This document shows positions 1-9,080 of a stretch of 64,000 nt of DNA, one piece after another. Every line of letters starts with the position of its first letter. The first letter of the stretch is position 1. The position numbers were made by a program, and so were the translations under genes. The DNA lies in assembly GCA_910577755.1 (NCBI GenBank), contig CAJTNL010000011.1, positions 10,934-74,933 on the forward strand, written 5' to 3'. This stretch comes from an uncultured Eubacteriales bacterium (lineage in GTDB: Bacteria; Bacillota; Clostridia; Oscillospirales; Acutalibacteraceae). The notes under the pieces are model-generated. The model was not told where the DNA came from. It saw nothing but the letters and a program-made list of their open reading frames with translations, and searched no databases.

Positions 1-57
1 CTGCAATATACCTGTTCCTACGGAGACGATATAGGCGGAAGAAATGTGCTAGATTGA
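1..57 (+). CDS. C-terminal end of an upstream gene (partial)
   Basis: An open frame runs from base 1 to a TGA at 55-57 and encodes 18 residues ending GGRNVLD. Only the tail is present, so the family cannot be identified. It ends 24 bases before ecfT in the same orientation and probably belongs to the same operon. In related clostridia a cell-surface DUF4430-type protein often sits at this place in ECF operons, but nothing in these few residues proves that here. Confidence 0.45.
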   Translation: MQYTCSYGDDIGGRNVLD

Positions 58-81
58 TAGAGATGAAAAGGAGAACATGAT

Positions 82-972
82 ATGCGCGATGCATTTTCGG
101 ATTATCATCCAATTGTAAATTTTATTTATTTTATATCGGTGATTCTGTTTTCTATGTTTTTTATGCATCCAGTGTGCCTGGGAATTTCTCTTGCCGCATC
201 TATTGCTTATGCCATTTGTCTGAAGGGGATAAGAGGAGTACGGTTTAGTCTGCGTTATATGATTCCTATGCTGGTACTTGTTCTTCTAATTCAGCCAATG
301 TTTCAGCATGCGGGAATGACAATTTTAGCTTATTTGCCATGGGGCAATCCTCTTACACTTGAATCAATTGTTTACGGTGTGGCTGCAGCTTGTCTTATGG
401 CGGCTGTATTGCAGTGGTTTTATTGCTATACTTCGGTAATGACATCTGATAAATTTGTATATCTGTTTGGAAGAATTATTCCATCTCTTAGCCTTGTTTT
501 GTCCATGACGCTGCGCTTTGTACCGAAATTTCAGGCACAGTTTAAAATTGTACGGGAGGCGCAGAGGTGTATAGGTCGGGACATTACAAATGGGACGATT
601 TTACAGCGTATCAGACATGGTATGAAAATTGTATCTGTTATGATATCATGGTCTATGGAAAATGCAATTGAAACTTCTGATTCAATGAAAGGACGAGGAT
701 ACGGGTTGCCGGGTAGAACAGCTTTTTCTGTATATTGCTTTGAAAAAAGAGATGGTTGGCTTCTGGTTGTTATTTTTATACTTATTATTTATATTATGAC
801 AGGCAGTATTTTGGGGGGAGTAACGTTTGAATATTTTCCTATGATAGATGGGCAAATAGAAAATGTATATGCTATTACCATATACATTGCTTATTGTTGC
901 TTATGTTTTATTCCAGTGACCTTGCATATAGGGGAGGAGAGAAGATGGAAATTATTACAGTTAAGGCTTTAA
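82..972 (+). CDS. ecfT: Energy-coupling factor transporter transmembrane protein EcfT
   Basis: A 296-residue membrane protein of the EcfT/CbiQ family, the scaffold that couples the ECF ATPases to a substrate-binding S component in the cytoplasmic membrane. It has hydrophobic segments near residues 13-50, 58-75, 95-115, 125-145 and at the C-terminus. A cytoplasmic region carries the SMKGRGYG stretch (about residue 208), which resembles the conserved Arg-Gly coupling motif that contacts the ATPases. The ATG is preceded by AAAGGAG. The 3' end overlaps the following ATPase gene by 28 bases, indicating translational coupling. The substrate cannot be read from EcfT itself. Confidence 0.88.
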   Translation: MRDAFSDYHPIVNFIYFISVILFSMFFMHPVCLGISLAASIAYAICLKGIRGVRFSLRYMIPMLVLVLLIQPMFQHAGMTILAYLPWGNPLTLESIVYGVAAACLMAAVLQWFYCYTSVMTSDKFVYLFGRIIPSLSLVLSMTLRFVPKFQAQFKIVREAQRCIGRDITNGTILQRIRHGMKIVSVMISWSMENAIETSDSMKGRGYGLPGRTAFSVYCFEKRDGWLLVVIFILIIYIMTGSILGGVTFEYFPMIDGQIENVYAITIYIAYCCLCFIPVTLHIGEERRWKLLQLRL

Positions 973-3632
973 GCTTCCGCTATCCAAAAACGGAAACAGA
1001 TGTTTTGCGAAATTTGACTTTTTCTCTGTCTTCAGGCGAATTTGTAACCCTTTGCGGTCCGTCCGGCTGCGGAAAAAGTACTCTGCTCCGACAACTGAAA
1101 GGTGTATTTGCATCTCAGGGAGTCAGTAGCGGTGAAATTCTGTTTGCAGGAAAACCTTTTAGAGAAATAGATGAACGAACACAAAGTGCGGAAATTGGCT
1201 TTGTAGGGCAATCGCCAGATAATCAGATTGTCACTGATAAGGTTTGGCATGAGTTGGCTTTCGGATTGGAAAGTTTGGGGTTGGATTCCATGTCTATACG
1301 GAGTCGTGTGGCTGAAACTGCTAGTTTTTTTGGTATACAGACATGGTTTGAGAAAAGTGTAGCCGAGTTATCTGGCGGACAAAAACAGTTGCTAAATCTT
1401 GCATCGGTTATGGTGATGGAACCACAAGTTTTACTTCTTGATGAACCAACTAGCCAACTGGATCCCATTGCAGCAGGAGAGTTTTTGTTAGCTGTTGGGC
1501 GTATCAACCGCGAGTTGGGGATAACGGTGTTGATGACCGAACATCGTCTCGAAGAGGTGCTGCCTTACAGCAACCGTATGCTTGTTATGGAGTCGGGGTG
1601 TATTGTTGCAGACGATACGCCAGACAAAGTTGGTTTGTTGCTGCGTGAATGTGGAAACGATATGTTTTTTGCCATGCCGACTCCTATGAGGATATGGTCA
1701 GCAGTTCCCGATAGCGGAGAAAGATACCCGTGGACGGTTGGTGATGGTCGTATATGGCTGGAGAATTATGCACAAACACATACCTTATGCCCGTTATTGA
1801 AGGAAGAAACGAGAGCGTCCGATATTGCGCCGTCGCTTGAGATAGAACAGGTGTGGTTTCGCTATGAAAAGCAATCGCCTGATGTGTTGAAAGGAGTTTC
1901 AATGCGTGCATATCCGGGTGAGCTGTTGGCAGTTTTGGGCGGAAATGGGACAGGTAAAAGTACTATGCTGTCTTTGGTAACAGGCGCCAATCGACCCTAT
2001 CGTGGAAGTTTGCGTATCAATGGTCGGCCAATAGAAAAAATTCCGGCGCTTTTTAATGGGCTATTAGGAGTACTGCCACAAAATCCCCAATCCTTATTTA
2101 CCCAAAAGACAGTATGGGAGGATTTATTGGAGGTTTTGGAAGATAAAAAGATGCCAAAAGAACAACAACAGAAAAAGGTAGAAGCGGCGCTGAAATTGTG
2201 TGACTTAGAAAAACTTTCGAGATATCATCCATACGATTTGTCTGGCGGAGAGCAACAACGGGCAGCTCTAGCAAAAATACTATTGCTAGAGCCTTCGATT
2301 TTGCTGTTAGATGAACCGACTAAAGGAATGGATATTAGCTTTAAATATCGGTTTGCTGGAATTTTACAAAAGTTATTGCAACAGGATGTCACAATTGTTA
2401 TGGTTAGCCATGATGTAGAATTCTGTGCTCGTTATGCAAATCAGTGCGTTTTGTTTTTTAACGGAACTGTTGTTGCCGAGAATACACCTCGGGCGTTTTT
2501 CAGCAATAACAGTTTTTATACTACATCGGCTTGTAGGATGGCAAAAAATATGATTGCAGGTGCTGTTACAGCCGAAGATGTTATTTTAGCCTGCGGCGGA
2601 CAGATACCTCCAGATGACCATTATATACCACCGTCAGATAAAAAGCTATTACACGAGTCTGAAGATCATCAGATGCAAATGCTGAAACAAATAGATAAAA
2701 CTTCAGATATAAAACTGCGTGTTTGGCAAAGACTATTGGCTGGTGCAGGTATTATTTTTGCAGTGCTTGCCGTTTTTCACGCAATGAACCTAATAGATGT
2801 TTCTATGCTTACTGGAACAAAGGATTGGACTTTGTATCTTTTATTCGGTGTGTCCTTTGCGCTCTTTGCATGTGCTTTTTGGAAAAAAACACATAGACCT
2901 ATTTCTGAAAAAAACGATTATGTTAAGAGGAAGCGATTGCCAAAACGCACTATATTTGCGGTGATTGTGATTTTTATTGCTATTCCCATAACTATTTTTA
3001 TGGGGGTATTTTATTTAGGAGATAAAAAATATTTGTTGATTTCTCTTTTAGTTATGCTGGAGGGTATGTTGCCCTTTTTCGTAGTGTTTGAAGGAAGAAA
3101 ACCAAAAGCACGTGAGCTTGTGGTGATTGCAGTGCTTTGCGCTATGGGCATAGCTGGACGGAGTATTTTTTATATCTTACCACAATTTAAACCTGTTGCA
3201 GCATTGACAATTATCGCGGGCGTTTCCTTTGGGGGGGAAACAGGTTTTTTAGTAGGCGCCTTAACCATGTTAACTTCAAATATTTTGTTTGGTCAAGGAC
3301 CTTGGACACCGTGGCAGATGTTTGCCATGGGGATGATTGGTTTTTTGGCAGGTATTTTTTATAGAATCAGGCTGATAGGGCGTAGTAGAATATCATTGTG
3401 TATATTTGGCTTTTTTGCAGTACTAGTCATTTATGGCGGCATTATGAATCCAGCCTCTGCTATTTTGTTTCATTCAACACTAAACTGGTCTACATTGCTT
3501 GCTTATTTTGTAACTGGTTTGCCAATGGATATGGTGCATGCTGCAGCTACAGTTGTTTTTCTCTTTTTTTTGGCAGAACCTATGCAAGAAAAACTGGATC
3601 GTGTAAAAACTAAATATGGGCTGATGGTATAA
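945..3632 (+). CDS. Fused ECF transporter: two ABC ATPase domains plus membrane S-component-like domain
   Basis: An 895-residue protein. The ATG at 945 is chosen over an upstream in-frame ATG at 894 because GGGGAGGAG lies 5-14 bases before it. Domain 1 (about 1-240) has Walker A GPSGCGKST, signature LSGGQKQ and Walker B LLLDEPT. Domain 2 (about 300-535) has GGNGTGKST, LSGGEQQR and LLLDEPT, so it is an EcfA-EcfA' tandem. From about residue 605 to the end come seven or eight hydrophobic segments. The last 170 residues include GALTMLTSN and FGQGPWTPWQM, typical of ECF S components of the vitamin/cobalamin type. ATPases and S component are normally separate polypeptides, so the fusion suggests a dedicated transporter with a fixed substrate. 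Substrate unknown; the cobalamin class is a guess. Confidence 0.85.
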   Translation: MEIITVKALSFRYPKTETDVLRNLTFSLSSGEFVTLCGPSGCGKSTLLRQLKGVFASQGVSSGEILFAGKPFREIDERTQSAEIGFVGQSPDNQIVTDKVWHELAFGLESLGLDSMSIRSRVAETASFFGIQTWFEKSVAELSGGQKQLLNLASVMVMEPQVLLLDEPTSQLDPIAAGEFLLAVGRINRELGITVLMTEHRLEEVLPYSNRMLVMESGCIVADDTPDKVGLLLRECGNDMFFAMPTPMRIWSAVPDSGERYPWTVGDGRIWLENYAQTHTLCPLLKEETRASDIAPSLEIEQVWFRYEKQSPDVLKGVSMRAYPGELLAVLGGNGTGKSTMLSLVTGANRPYRGSLRINGRPIEKIPALFNGLLGVLPQNPQSLFTQKTVWEDLLEVLEDKKMPKEQQQKKVEAALKLCDLEKLSRYHPYDLSGGEQQRAALAKILLLEPSILLLDEPTKGMDISFKYRFAGILQKLLQQDVTIVMVSHDVEFCARYANQCVLFFNGTVVAENTPRAFFSNNSFYTTSACRMAKNMIAGAVTAEDVILACGGQIPPDDHYIPPSDKKLLHESEDHQMQMLKQIDKTSDIKLRVWQRLLAGAGIIFAVLAVFHAMNLIDVSMLTGTKDWTLYLLFGVSFALFACAFWKKTHRPISEKNDYVKRKRLPKRTIFAVIVIFIAIPITIFMGVFYLGDKKYLLISLLVMLEGMLPFFVVFEGRKPKARELVVIAVLCAMGIAGRSIFYILPQFKPVAALTIIAGVSFGGETGFLVGALTMLTSNILFGQGPWTPWQMFAMGMIGFLAGIFYRIRLIGRSRISLCIFGFFAVLVIYGGIMNPASAILFHSTLNWSTLLAYFVTGLPMDMVHAAATVVFLFFLAEPMQEKLDRVKTKYGLMV

Positions 3633-3849
3633 ATATGAAGTGTTTGAAACAAGTAATATCAGTTGAAGAATTATGGTATTTGTTTTAAAGTTGTAAAATT
3701 AACCTTTATATGTATCATCCCTTTTTGTGTTAGACGGGTTATTATATGCAATTTTGATTTGCCCCATTTAATGTTTATTAAATTTAAATCTGATGTTAGT
3801 TGCCTAGTTAAGTATAATTTACAATGGACATAATATGTAAAATAAAAAG

Positions 3850-3879
3850 ACCAAATCGCAAGATTTGGTTTCTTTTTGT
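3850..3879 (+). terminator. Terminator of the ECF operon
   Basis: A perfect 8-bp stem (ACCAAATC/GATTTGGT) closes a GCAA tetraloop and is followed by TTCTTTTTG. The A-rich left flank (AATAAAAAGA) would give a U-tract on the other strand, so it may work in both directions. The rest of the 466-base gap between the ECF gene and iscU is AT-rich, with no gene I can support. Confidence 0.8.
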
Positions 3880-4044
3880 TTATGAAAGTATTGTTGATTG
3901 GGGGTAGAATGTAATCTTCAAGCAGTAGCGACTCTGTTTTTGATTACAATTATATTATATCAGACATTTTTTTAGGGTTGTGAATCAATTGTAAATAGAA
4001 TTGAATTCTTTTGTAAATAAATTGTTGTTGCTTTTTGAATATAT

Positions 4045-4078
4045 CGAAAAAGAAAAAGAGAACCGTTTTGGTTCTCTT
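4045..4078 (-). terminator. Terminator of the nifS-iscU operon
   Basis: The stem AGAGAACC/GGTTCTCT (plus one A-T pair) with a five-base loop lies 20 bases beyond the iscU stop. Read on the minus strand it is followed by TTTTCTTTTTC. Confidence 0.8.
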
Positions 4079-4098
4079 CAAATATATTTTATAATTTA

Positions 4099-4560
4099 TT
4101 AGCAGCCGCAGGAACATCCATGTTCATCGTGATCATGTTCATGATCGTGGTCACAGTCACACAACTCACCAACAAAAGGGGTAGGATCAATTCCCTGACG
4201 TTGATAGTAATCGGCTACTGTTGCCTTAATGGCTTGTTCTGCTAATACGGAGCAATGTACTTTTACCGGCGGCAAACCTTCTAAGGCTTCCATAACAGCG
4301 CTGTTTGTTAGTTTTAAAGCTTCATCTAATGATTTGCCTTTGATCAGTTCTGTTGCCATAGAACTTGTTGCAATAGCAGCGCCGCAGCCAAAAGTTTTAA
4401 AAGTAACATCTTTGATGATGTTATCTTCTACTTTAATATACATTCGCATGATATCTCCGCATTTGGAGTTGCCAACTTCACCAACGCCGTTTGCATCAGC
4501 CAGTTCGCCAACATTTCTAGGATTTGCAAAATGATCCATAACTTTTTCGCTATATGCCAT
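4099..4560 (-). CDS. iscU: Fe-S cluster assembly scaffold protein (IscU/NifU N-terminal type)
   Basis: A 153-residue scaffold on which sulfur from the neighbouring cysteine desulfurase and iron are assembled into Fe-S clusters in the cytoplasm. The three ligand cysteines are visible in GNSKCGD, KTFGCGAA and KVHCSVLA. The ATG at 4560 has AGAAAGG nine bases upstream; an in-frame TTG three codons earlier is less likely. The C-terminus, after the scaffold fold (from about residue 133), carries a tail alternating Asp/Glu and His and ending CSCGC, which looks like an added metal-binding segment. It lies directly downstream of nifS as a two-gene operon without iscR, hscA or ferredoxin. Confidence 0.93.
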   Translation of the reverse strand: MAYSEKVMDHFANPRNVGELADANGVGEVGNSKCGDIMRMYIKVEDNIIKDVTFKTFGCGAAIATSSMATELIKGKSLDEALKLTNSAVMEALEGLPPVKVHCSVLAEQAIKATVADYYQRQGIDPTPFVGELCDCDHDHEHDHDEHGCSCGC

Positions 4561-4597
4561 GATAATCAACCTTTCTATTTTTATTATTTATTCTATA

Positions 4598-5779
4598 TTA
4601 TACATTTTTACTCATAATTTCGTCCCAAAGAGGAGACATTTCACGTAGATAAGATACGATATTCGGTAACACCTCTAAAATATAATCAACATCTTCTTCT
4701 GTGTTTTGGTCGCTGAATGAAATTCTCAAAGAACCGTGTGCAATTTCGTGAGGCAAGCCAATTGCCAGTAATACATGACTAGGATCTAGTGAGCCTGAGG
4801 TACATGCAGAACCAGAAGAGCCGCAAATACCGGCAAAATCCAATTTGAGCAATAGAGATTCACCCTCGATACCTTCAAAGCACATGTTAAAATTACCGGG
4901 CAAACGTTTTATGGGATCACCGTTTAAACGGGAGCGTTCTATTGTTGCGGCCCCTTTGATTAAACGGTCTCGCATACGAATTAAGCGTGCATTTCGTTCT
5001 TCCAGGTTTGCATAAGCTTCATCCAGTGCAACGCTGAGTGCTACTATACTAGCGACATTCTCGGTGCCGGCACGTTTACCGCGTTCCTGTGCACCGCCGG
5101 CAATCAGATTTGGCAACCGAACACCGCGGCGCACATAGAGAGCTCCAATTCCTTTCGGGGCGTGTAGTTTGTGCCCTGAAAGAGAAAGCATATCAATGTT
5201 TTCATCCTTTACGTTAATTCTAATATTCCCAACCGCCTGCACAGCATCTGTATGGAATAATATGCCATGATTTTTGCAAATTGTGCCAATTTCAGTGATA
5301 GGTTGAATCGTGCCAATTTCGTTGTTGGCATACATAATAGTTACTAAAGCAGTGTCCTCACGAATTGCGTTTTCTACATCCTCTGGTTTTACAATACCAT
5401 TTTCATATACATCTAAATAAGTAACCTCAAAACCGTCTTTTGCTAATGCTTGCACGGTATGCAGAACAGCGTGATGTTCAAATTTAGAGGTAATAATATG
5501 CTTTTTGCCTTTTTTACCAAGCTCATAAGCTATGCCTTTAATTGCCCAGTTATCAGCTTCACTACCTCCTGATGTAAAGAAGATTTCATTTGGCAAAGCT
5601 CCTAAATGCCGTGCAATGTTTTCCCTGGCTTCTTCCAGTATTTTTTTGGCGTCTCTGCCAACAGAATATAAGCTGGAAGGATTGCCGTATTTCTCTGTAT
5701 AAAAAGGAAGCATCGCTTCTAAAACAGTTTTTGAAACGGGAGTAGTAGCAGCATTATCTGCATAAACAAAGCGTTTCAT
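4598..5779 (-). CDS. nifS: Cysteine desulfurase (NifS/IscS family)
   Basis: A 393-residue PLP enzyme that converts cysteine to alanine and delivers persulfide sulfur to the scaffold encoded just downstream. The PLP lysine is in [11 protein letters not shown] and the persulfide cysteine in [10 protein letters not shown]. The motif YADNAATTP sits at the start and the PLP-contacting [11 protein letters not shown] near residue 68. The start at 5779 gives the conventional N-terminus [10 protein letters not shown] with AAGGTG upstream; in-frame ATGs further upstream would add 6 to 16 non-conserved residues. The SACTSG loop suggests the class with a longer cysteine loop (IscS/NifS and not SufS). The 37-base gap to iscU supports co-transcription. 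Confidence 0.95.
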   Translation of the reverse strand: MKRFVYADNAATTPVSKTVLEAMLPFYTEKYGNPSSLYSVGRDAKKILEEARENIARHLGALPNEIFFTSGGSEADNWAIKGIAYELGKKGKKHIITSKFEHHAVLHTVQALAKDGFEVTYLDVYENGIVKPEDVENAIREDTALVTIMYANNEIGTIQPITEIGTICKNHGILFHTDAVQAVGNIRINVKDENIDMLSLSGHKLHAPKGIGALYVRRGVRLPNLIAGGAQERGKRAGTENVASIVALSVALDEAYANLEERNARLIRMRDRLIKGAATIERSRLNGDPIKRLPGNFNMCFEGIEGESLLLKLDFAGICGSSGSACTSGSLDPSHVLLAIGLPHEIAHGSLRISFSDQNTEEDVDYILEVLPNIVSYLREMSPLWDEIMSKNV

Positions 5780-5859
5780 AGTATTTATCACCTTCATTTT
5801 TTTATTCTTACAGAATACAATAATCAAAAAATGATTATATTTTATTGTTTACCAATTAT

Positions 5860-5888
5860 AATATACACTATTTTAGTATACATTTCAA
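5860..5888 (-). promoter_or_regulatory. Probable sigma-A promoter of nifS-iscU
   Basis: On the minus strand TTGAAA (5888-5883) and TATATT (5865-5860) are separated by exactly 17 bases. The spacer contains an imperfect dyad (TATACACTA/TAGTATACA, 7 of 9 positions pairing), which could be an operator. No regulator gene is adjacent. Confidence 0.5.
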
Positions 5889-5907
5889 TACCTAATATTT
5901 AAATTTT

Positions 5908-6363
5908 TTAATTATTGTGATATTTTCCGGCAGCGGCAACGGCTAATTGGTCACAACGCTCGTTTTCAGGGTGACCGGCATGACCTTTTACCCAAATGAC
6001 ATGTAATTTATGAGGTTCAATCAAATTTAGCAACTCGTCCCACAACTCGGCATTTAGTGCTGGCGATTTATCGCTTTTACGCCAGCCATTGTTTTTCCAA
6101 CTTTTTGCCCAGCCTTTTGAAATACCGTTACAGACATATTGTGAATCGCTGTACAGTGTTACGCAGCAAGGTTCCTTTAATAATTTAAACGCTTCAATCA
6201 CTGCGCTTAATTCCATACGATTATTCGTAGTATTTGCAGCTCCGCCGCTGATTTCTTTTTCTCTTTGCATGTAGCGGAGTATGGCACCCCAACCGCCGGG
6301 ACCGGGATTACCCTGACAAGCTCCGTCAGTAAAAATTTCGATTTTTTTCAAAAGTAATTTCAC
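5908..6363 (-). CDS. rnhA: Ribonuclease HI
   Basis: Cytoplasmic endonuclease that cuts the RNA strand of RNA-DNA hybrids. The four metal-binding acidic residues are seen in [11 protein letters not shown] (Asp), RMELSAV (Glu), YSDSQYV (Asp) and NERCDQLA (Asp), with the catalytic GHAGHPENE histidine loop before the last. Length (about 150 residues) is normal for the single-domain bacterial enzyme. The start is uncertain: no ATG is available, and candidates are TTG at 6405, GTG at 6363 and TTG at 6351. GTG is used here, while the TTG at 6351 would give the most familiar N-terminus, [10 protein letters not shown]. Transcribed toward nifS from a separate unit. Confidence 0.93.
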   Translation of the reverse strand: MKLLLKKIEIFTDGACQGNPGPGGWGAILRYMQREKEISGGAANTTNNRMELSAVIEAFKLLKEPCCVTLYSDSQYVCNGISKGWAKSWKNNGWRKSDKSPALNAELWDELLNLIEPHKLHVIWVKGHAGHPENERCDQLAVAAAGKYHNN

Positions 6364-6736
6364 ACTCTCTACTTCATTGTTTAATATGTTACTGTGTATA
6401 TTCAATTATACCTATTTTAAAGCAGAATATCAATCAAAACAAATTATTAAATGTTTCATATTTGATAAAAGTAAATTGATAAAATACTATGAAATTCAAA
6501 CAATATGGTTATAATAAATGAATCAAAGTATCTATTTCTTCACCGATACTTGACAGCATGAATGAATAAGGTTACAATTGAAGAGACTTATGTGTCCGGA
6601 TTTTATGTATAGAAATAATTTTGTTTTAGAATCGTTACACAAAACTGTATTGTGAAAAAAGTTCGACTATTTTAGAAAAATAATCACATAAATTATAAGT
6701 ACGGAAATAACCATCTATACTGAAAAGTGAATAAAA

Positions 6737-6767
6737 GGCCAGCTTTACACCGTTTGTGAGGCCGGCC
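6737..6767 (+). promoter_or_regulatory. GC-rich hairpin in the RNase J leader
   Basis: GGCCaGC at 6737-6743 pairs with GCcGGCC at 6761-6767 (one mismatch), with CAC/GTG able to pair inside the loop. No U-tract follows, so it is not a simple terminator. It sits 38 bases before the GTG start, in an otherwise very AT-rich 400-base intergenic stretch, and could be a 5'-UTR structure that controls RNase J expression. Confidence 0.4.
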
Positions 6768-6804
6768 TATGATTGTTATGTCCTTAACATTTGGAGGTTA
6801 TAAA

Positions 6805-9018
6805 GTGATAGAAAAGGATATGAAAATAAGGAACGAGGATAAACAGGAGAATATAAAATCCCAAACTCCTGTTTTTTCCACATCAAGTATGCTGCATCAT
6901 ACAAAAAAAGATGCAGCGTTAACGACGAACCAAACGCATATACCAAATAAAGTTACGACACCCAATAAAACTTTTAGCGAAAATACAAATGCCGACTTGT
7001 CTGAAAGCCGCTCTAAATACGGAAATCAGGCCAAACGCCATCATGCATTACCCAAAAATATGAAAGGTACTCAAAATGCACAAAAATCTAAATTTGGACA
7101 GTCTAGATCTTTACAGTCAAGATCATTAGAAGGAAAAACACAGCATGCACGAGGCGCTGTTCCGCATACTAATATTCAAAATGTTGATGAAAAGAAATTT
7201 GGTATACACTCAAAATCGGTTTATACCAAATATCACAAACAATCTGATACAAAAAAAACATCTGCACAGCGTCAACAGCCTGCACAAAATTTAATTGAAA
7301 CAAAATTGGCTATTCAACAAATTAGTCAATCTTCAAAAACAGCTAAAAGTAAGCATTTAAAATCTTCTATCAAGGTATATTTTTTAGGAGGTTTAAATGA
7401 GATTGGTAAAAATATTACAGCATTTGAATGTGATAACGATATTATTATTGTAGATTGTGGTATGGCATTTCCTGACGACAATATGTTAGGCGTTGATCTG
7501 GTTATTCCCGATTTTTCATTTATTGAGAAAAATGCAGACCGAATTTGCGGAATTGTAGTGACACATGGACACGAAGATCATATTGGTTCTATACCTTATT
7601 TGCTCAAAAAAGTAAAATTGCCAATCTACAGTACAGCGTTAACTTTGGGATTGATTGACGGTAAGCTTAAAGAGCACGGACTACAGGGAAAGGTGCAACT
7701 GAATACCGTAAAACCAGGTCAGACCGTTCGGTTGGGATGTTTCGGTGTAGAATTTATCCATGTCAACCACTCTATTTCTGACGCAGTTGCTTTAGGTATT
7801 CATACACCGGCAGGAACTTTACTTCATACTGGTGATTTTAAAATAGACTGCACACCTTTGAAAGAAGAAACTATTGATCTTGGCAGAATTGCTGAAATTG
7901 GTCAACAGGGTGTTCTTGGATTATTGGCGGATTCTACAAATGTAGATCGCCCTGGATACACGCCTACGGAACGCAAAATTAGCGATGCTTTTGAAACGTT
8001 GTTCTCAAGGGCATCTGATCAAAGGTTAATCATTGCGACTTTTGCATCCAATATTAGCCGTGTACAGCAAATTATTAATTGTGCGGCTAAATATGGTCGT
8101 AAAGTGGCGCTTTCTGGCAGGAGTATGGTCAATGTCATGGGGATTGCTTCTGAGCTGGGTTATTTAGATATACCAGAAGGTATATTAATTGATATTGATT
8201 TACTAAACCGATATCCAAAAGACAAGGTGGTTTTAATTACCACAGGTAGTCAGGGCGAGCCTATGTCCGCTTTAGCACGTATGGCTTTTGCCGATCACAG
8301 AAAAGTAGAGGTAGGCCCCGGCGATTGCATAATTATTTCTGCTAAACCAATTCCGGGTAATGAAAAAACGGTGAGCACTGTAATTGATGAACTGTTAAAG
8401 CGTGGATGCGAGGTTGTATATGAGTCCAGTCACGAAATTCACGTATCCGGTCATGCAAGCAGAGAAGAACTGAAAATTATTCATAGTCTTGTAAAACCGC
8501 AGTATTTTCTTCCGGTGCATGGTGAACAAAAGCACTTGCGTAAACATGCTGAATTGGCTTGCTCTATGGGAATGGAATCGAAAAATATTTTTATTGGTAC
8601 CGTAGGAGCTGCTGTTGAATTGAATCATGGATATATGAAACAGCTTCCGTCGATACCAGCAGGTAGCATATTGGTTGACGGTCTTGGCGTAGGTGATGTG
8701 GGTAGCATTGTGCTACGAGATAGAAAGCATCTTGCAGAGGACGGTCTAATTGTTGTGGTATGTACTATTAGCAAGGACGACGGTTATGTGGTGGCAGGTC
8801 CTGACGTGGTATCTCGGGGATTTGTATATGTACGGGAGTCTGAACGTTTGATAATTGACGCTAAAAATCTGGTTAGTCACGTATTGGAGGACTGTAGAGA
8901 AAATCATATTCATGACTGGGGCACTTTAAAGACAAAAATTAAGGATGATTTATCGAAACTTCTTTATGAAAAAACAAGAAGAAATCCAATGATTCTTCCA
9001 ATTATTATGGAAGCTTAG
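6805..9018 (+). CDS. rnj: Ribonuclease J with long basic N-terminal extension
   Basis: Metallo-beta-lactamase/beta-CASP ribonuclease with 5'-3' exonuclease and endonuclease activity in mRNA decay and RNA maturation. The GTG at 6805 is chosen because TTTGGAGG lies seven bases before it; an in-frame ATG at 6769 lacks such a site. The core starts near residue 188 (KVYFLGGLNEIGKN) and has the metal motif THGHEDHIG, HTGDFK, the beta-CASP STNVDRPG loop and the C-terminal VHGEQKHLRKH. Family members are usually about 555 residues; this one has 737 because of a roughly 187-residue Lys/Gln/Ser/Thr-rich, probably disordered N-terminal region. That region could bind RNA or partner proteins (inference). 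It precedes gdpP in the same orientation. Confidence 0.93.
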   Translation: MIEKDMKIRNEDKQENIKSQTPVFSTSSMLHHTKKDAALTTNQTHIPNKVTTPNKTFSENTNADLSESRSKYGNQAKRHHALPKNMKGTQNAQKSKFGQSRSLQSRSLEGKTQHARGAVPHTNIQNVDEKKFGIHSKSVYTKYHKQSDTKKTSAQRQQPAQNLIETKLAIQQISQSSKTAKSKHLKSSIKVYFLGGLNEIGKNITAFECDNDIIIVDCGMAFPDDNMLGVDLVIPDFSFIEKNADRICGIVVTHGHEDHIGSIPYLLKKVKLPIYSTALTLGLIDGKLKEHGLQGKVQLNTVKPGQTVRLGCFGVEFIHVNHSISDAVALGIHTPAGTLLHTGDFKIDCTPLKEETIDLGRIAEIGQQGVLGLLADSTNVDRPGYTPTERKISDAFETLFSRASDQRLIIATFASNISRVQQIINCAAKYGRKVALSGRSMVNVMGIASELGYLDIPEGILIDIDLLNRYPKDKVVLITTGSQGEPMSALARMAFADHRKVEVGPGDCIIISAKPIPGNEKTVSTVIDELLKRGCEVVYESSHEIHVSGHASREELKIIHSLVKPQYFLPVHGEQKHLRKHAELACSMGMESKNIFIGTVGAAVELNHGYMKQLPSIPAGSILVDGLGVGDVGSIVLRDRKHLAEDGLIVVVCTISKDDGYVVAGPDVVSRGFVYVRESERLIIDAKNLVSHVLEDCRENHIHDWGTLKTKIKDDLSKLLYEKTRRNPMILPIIMEA

Positions 9019-9080
9019 TTTGTAAATAAGGGTGTTGAGTATTTCAGATACCAATGTTGCCTATCAAAGGGGTTATACGT

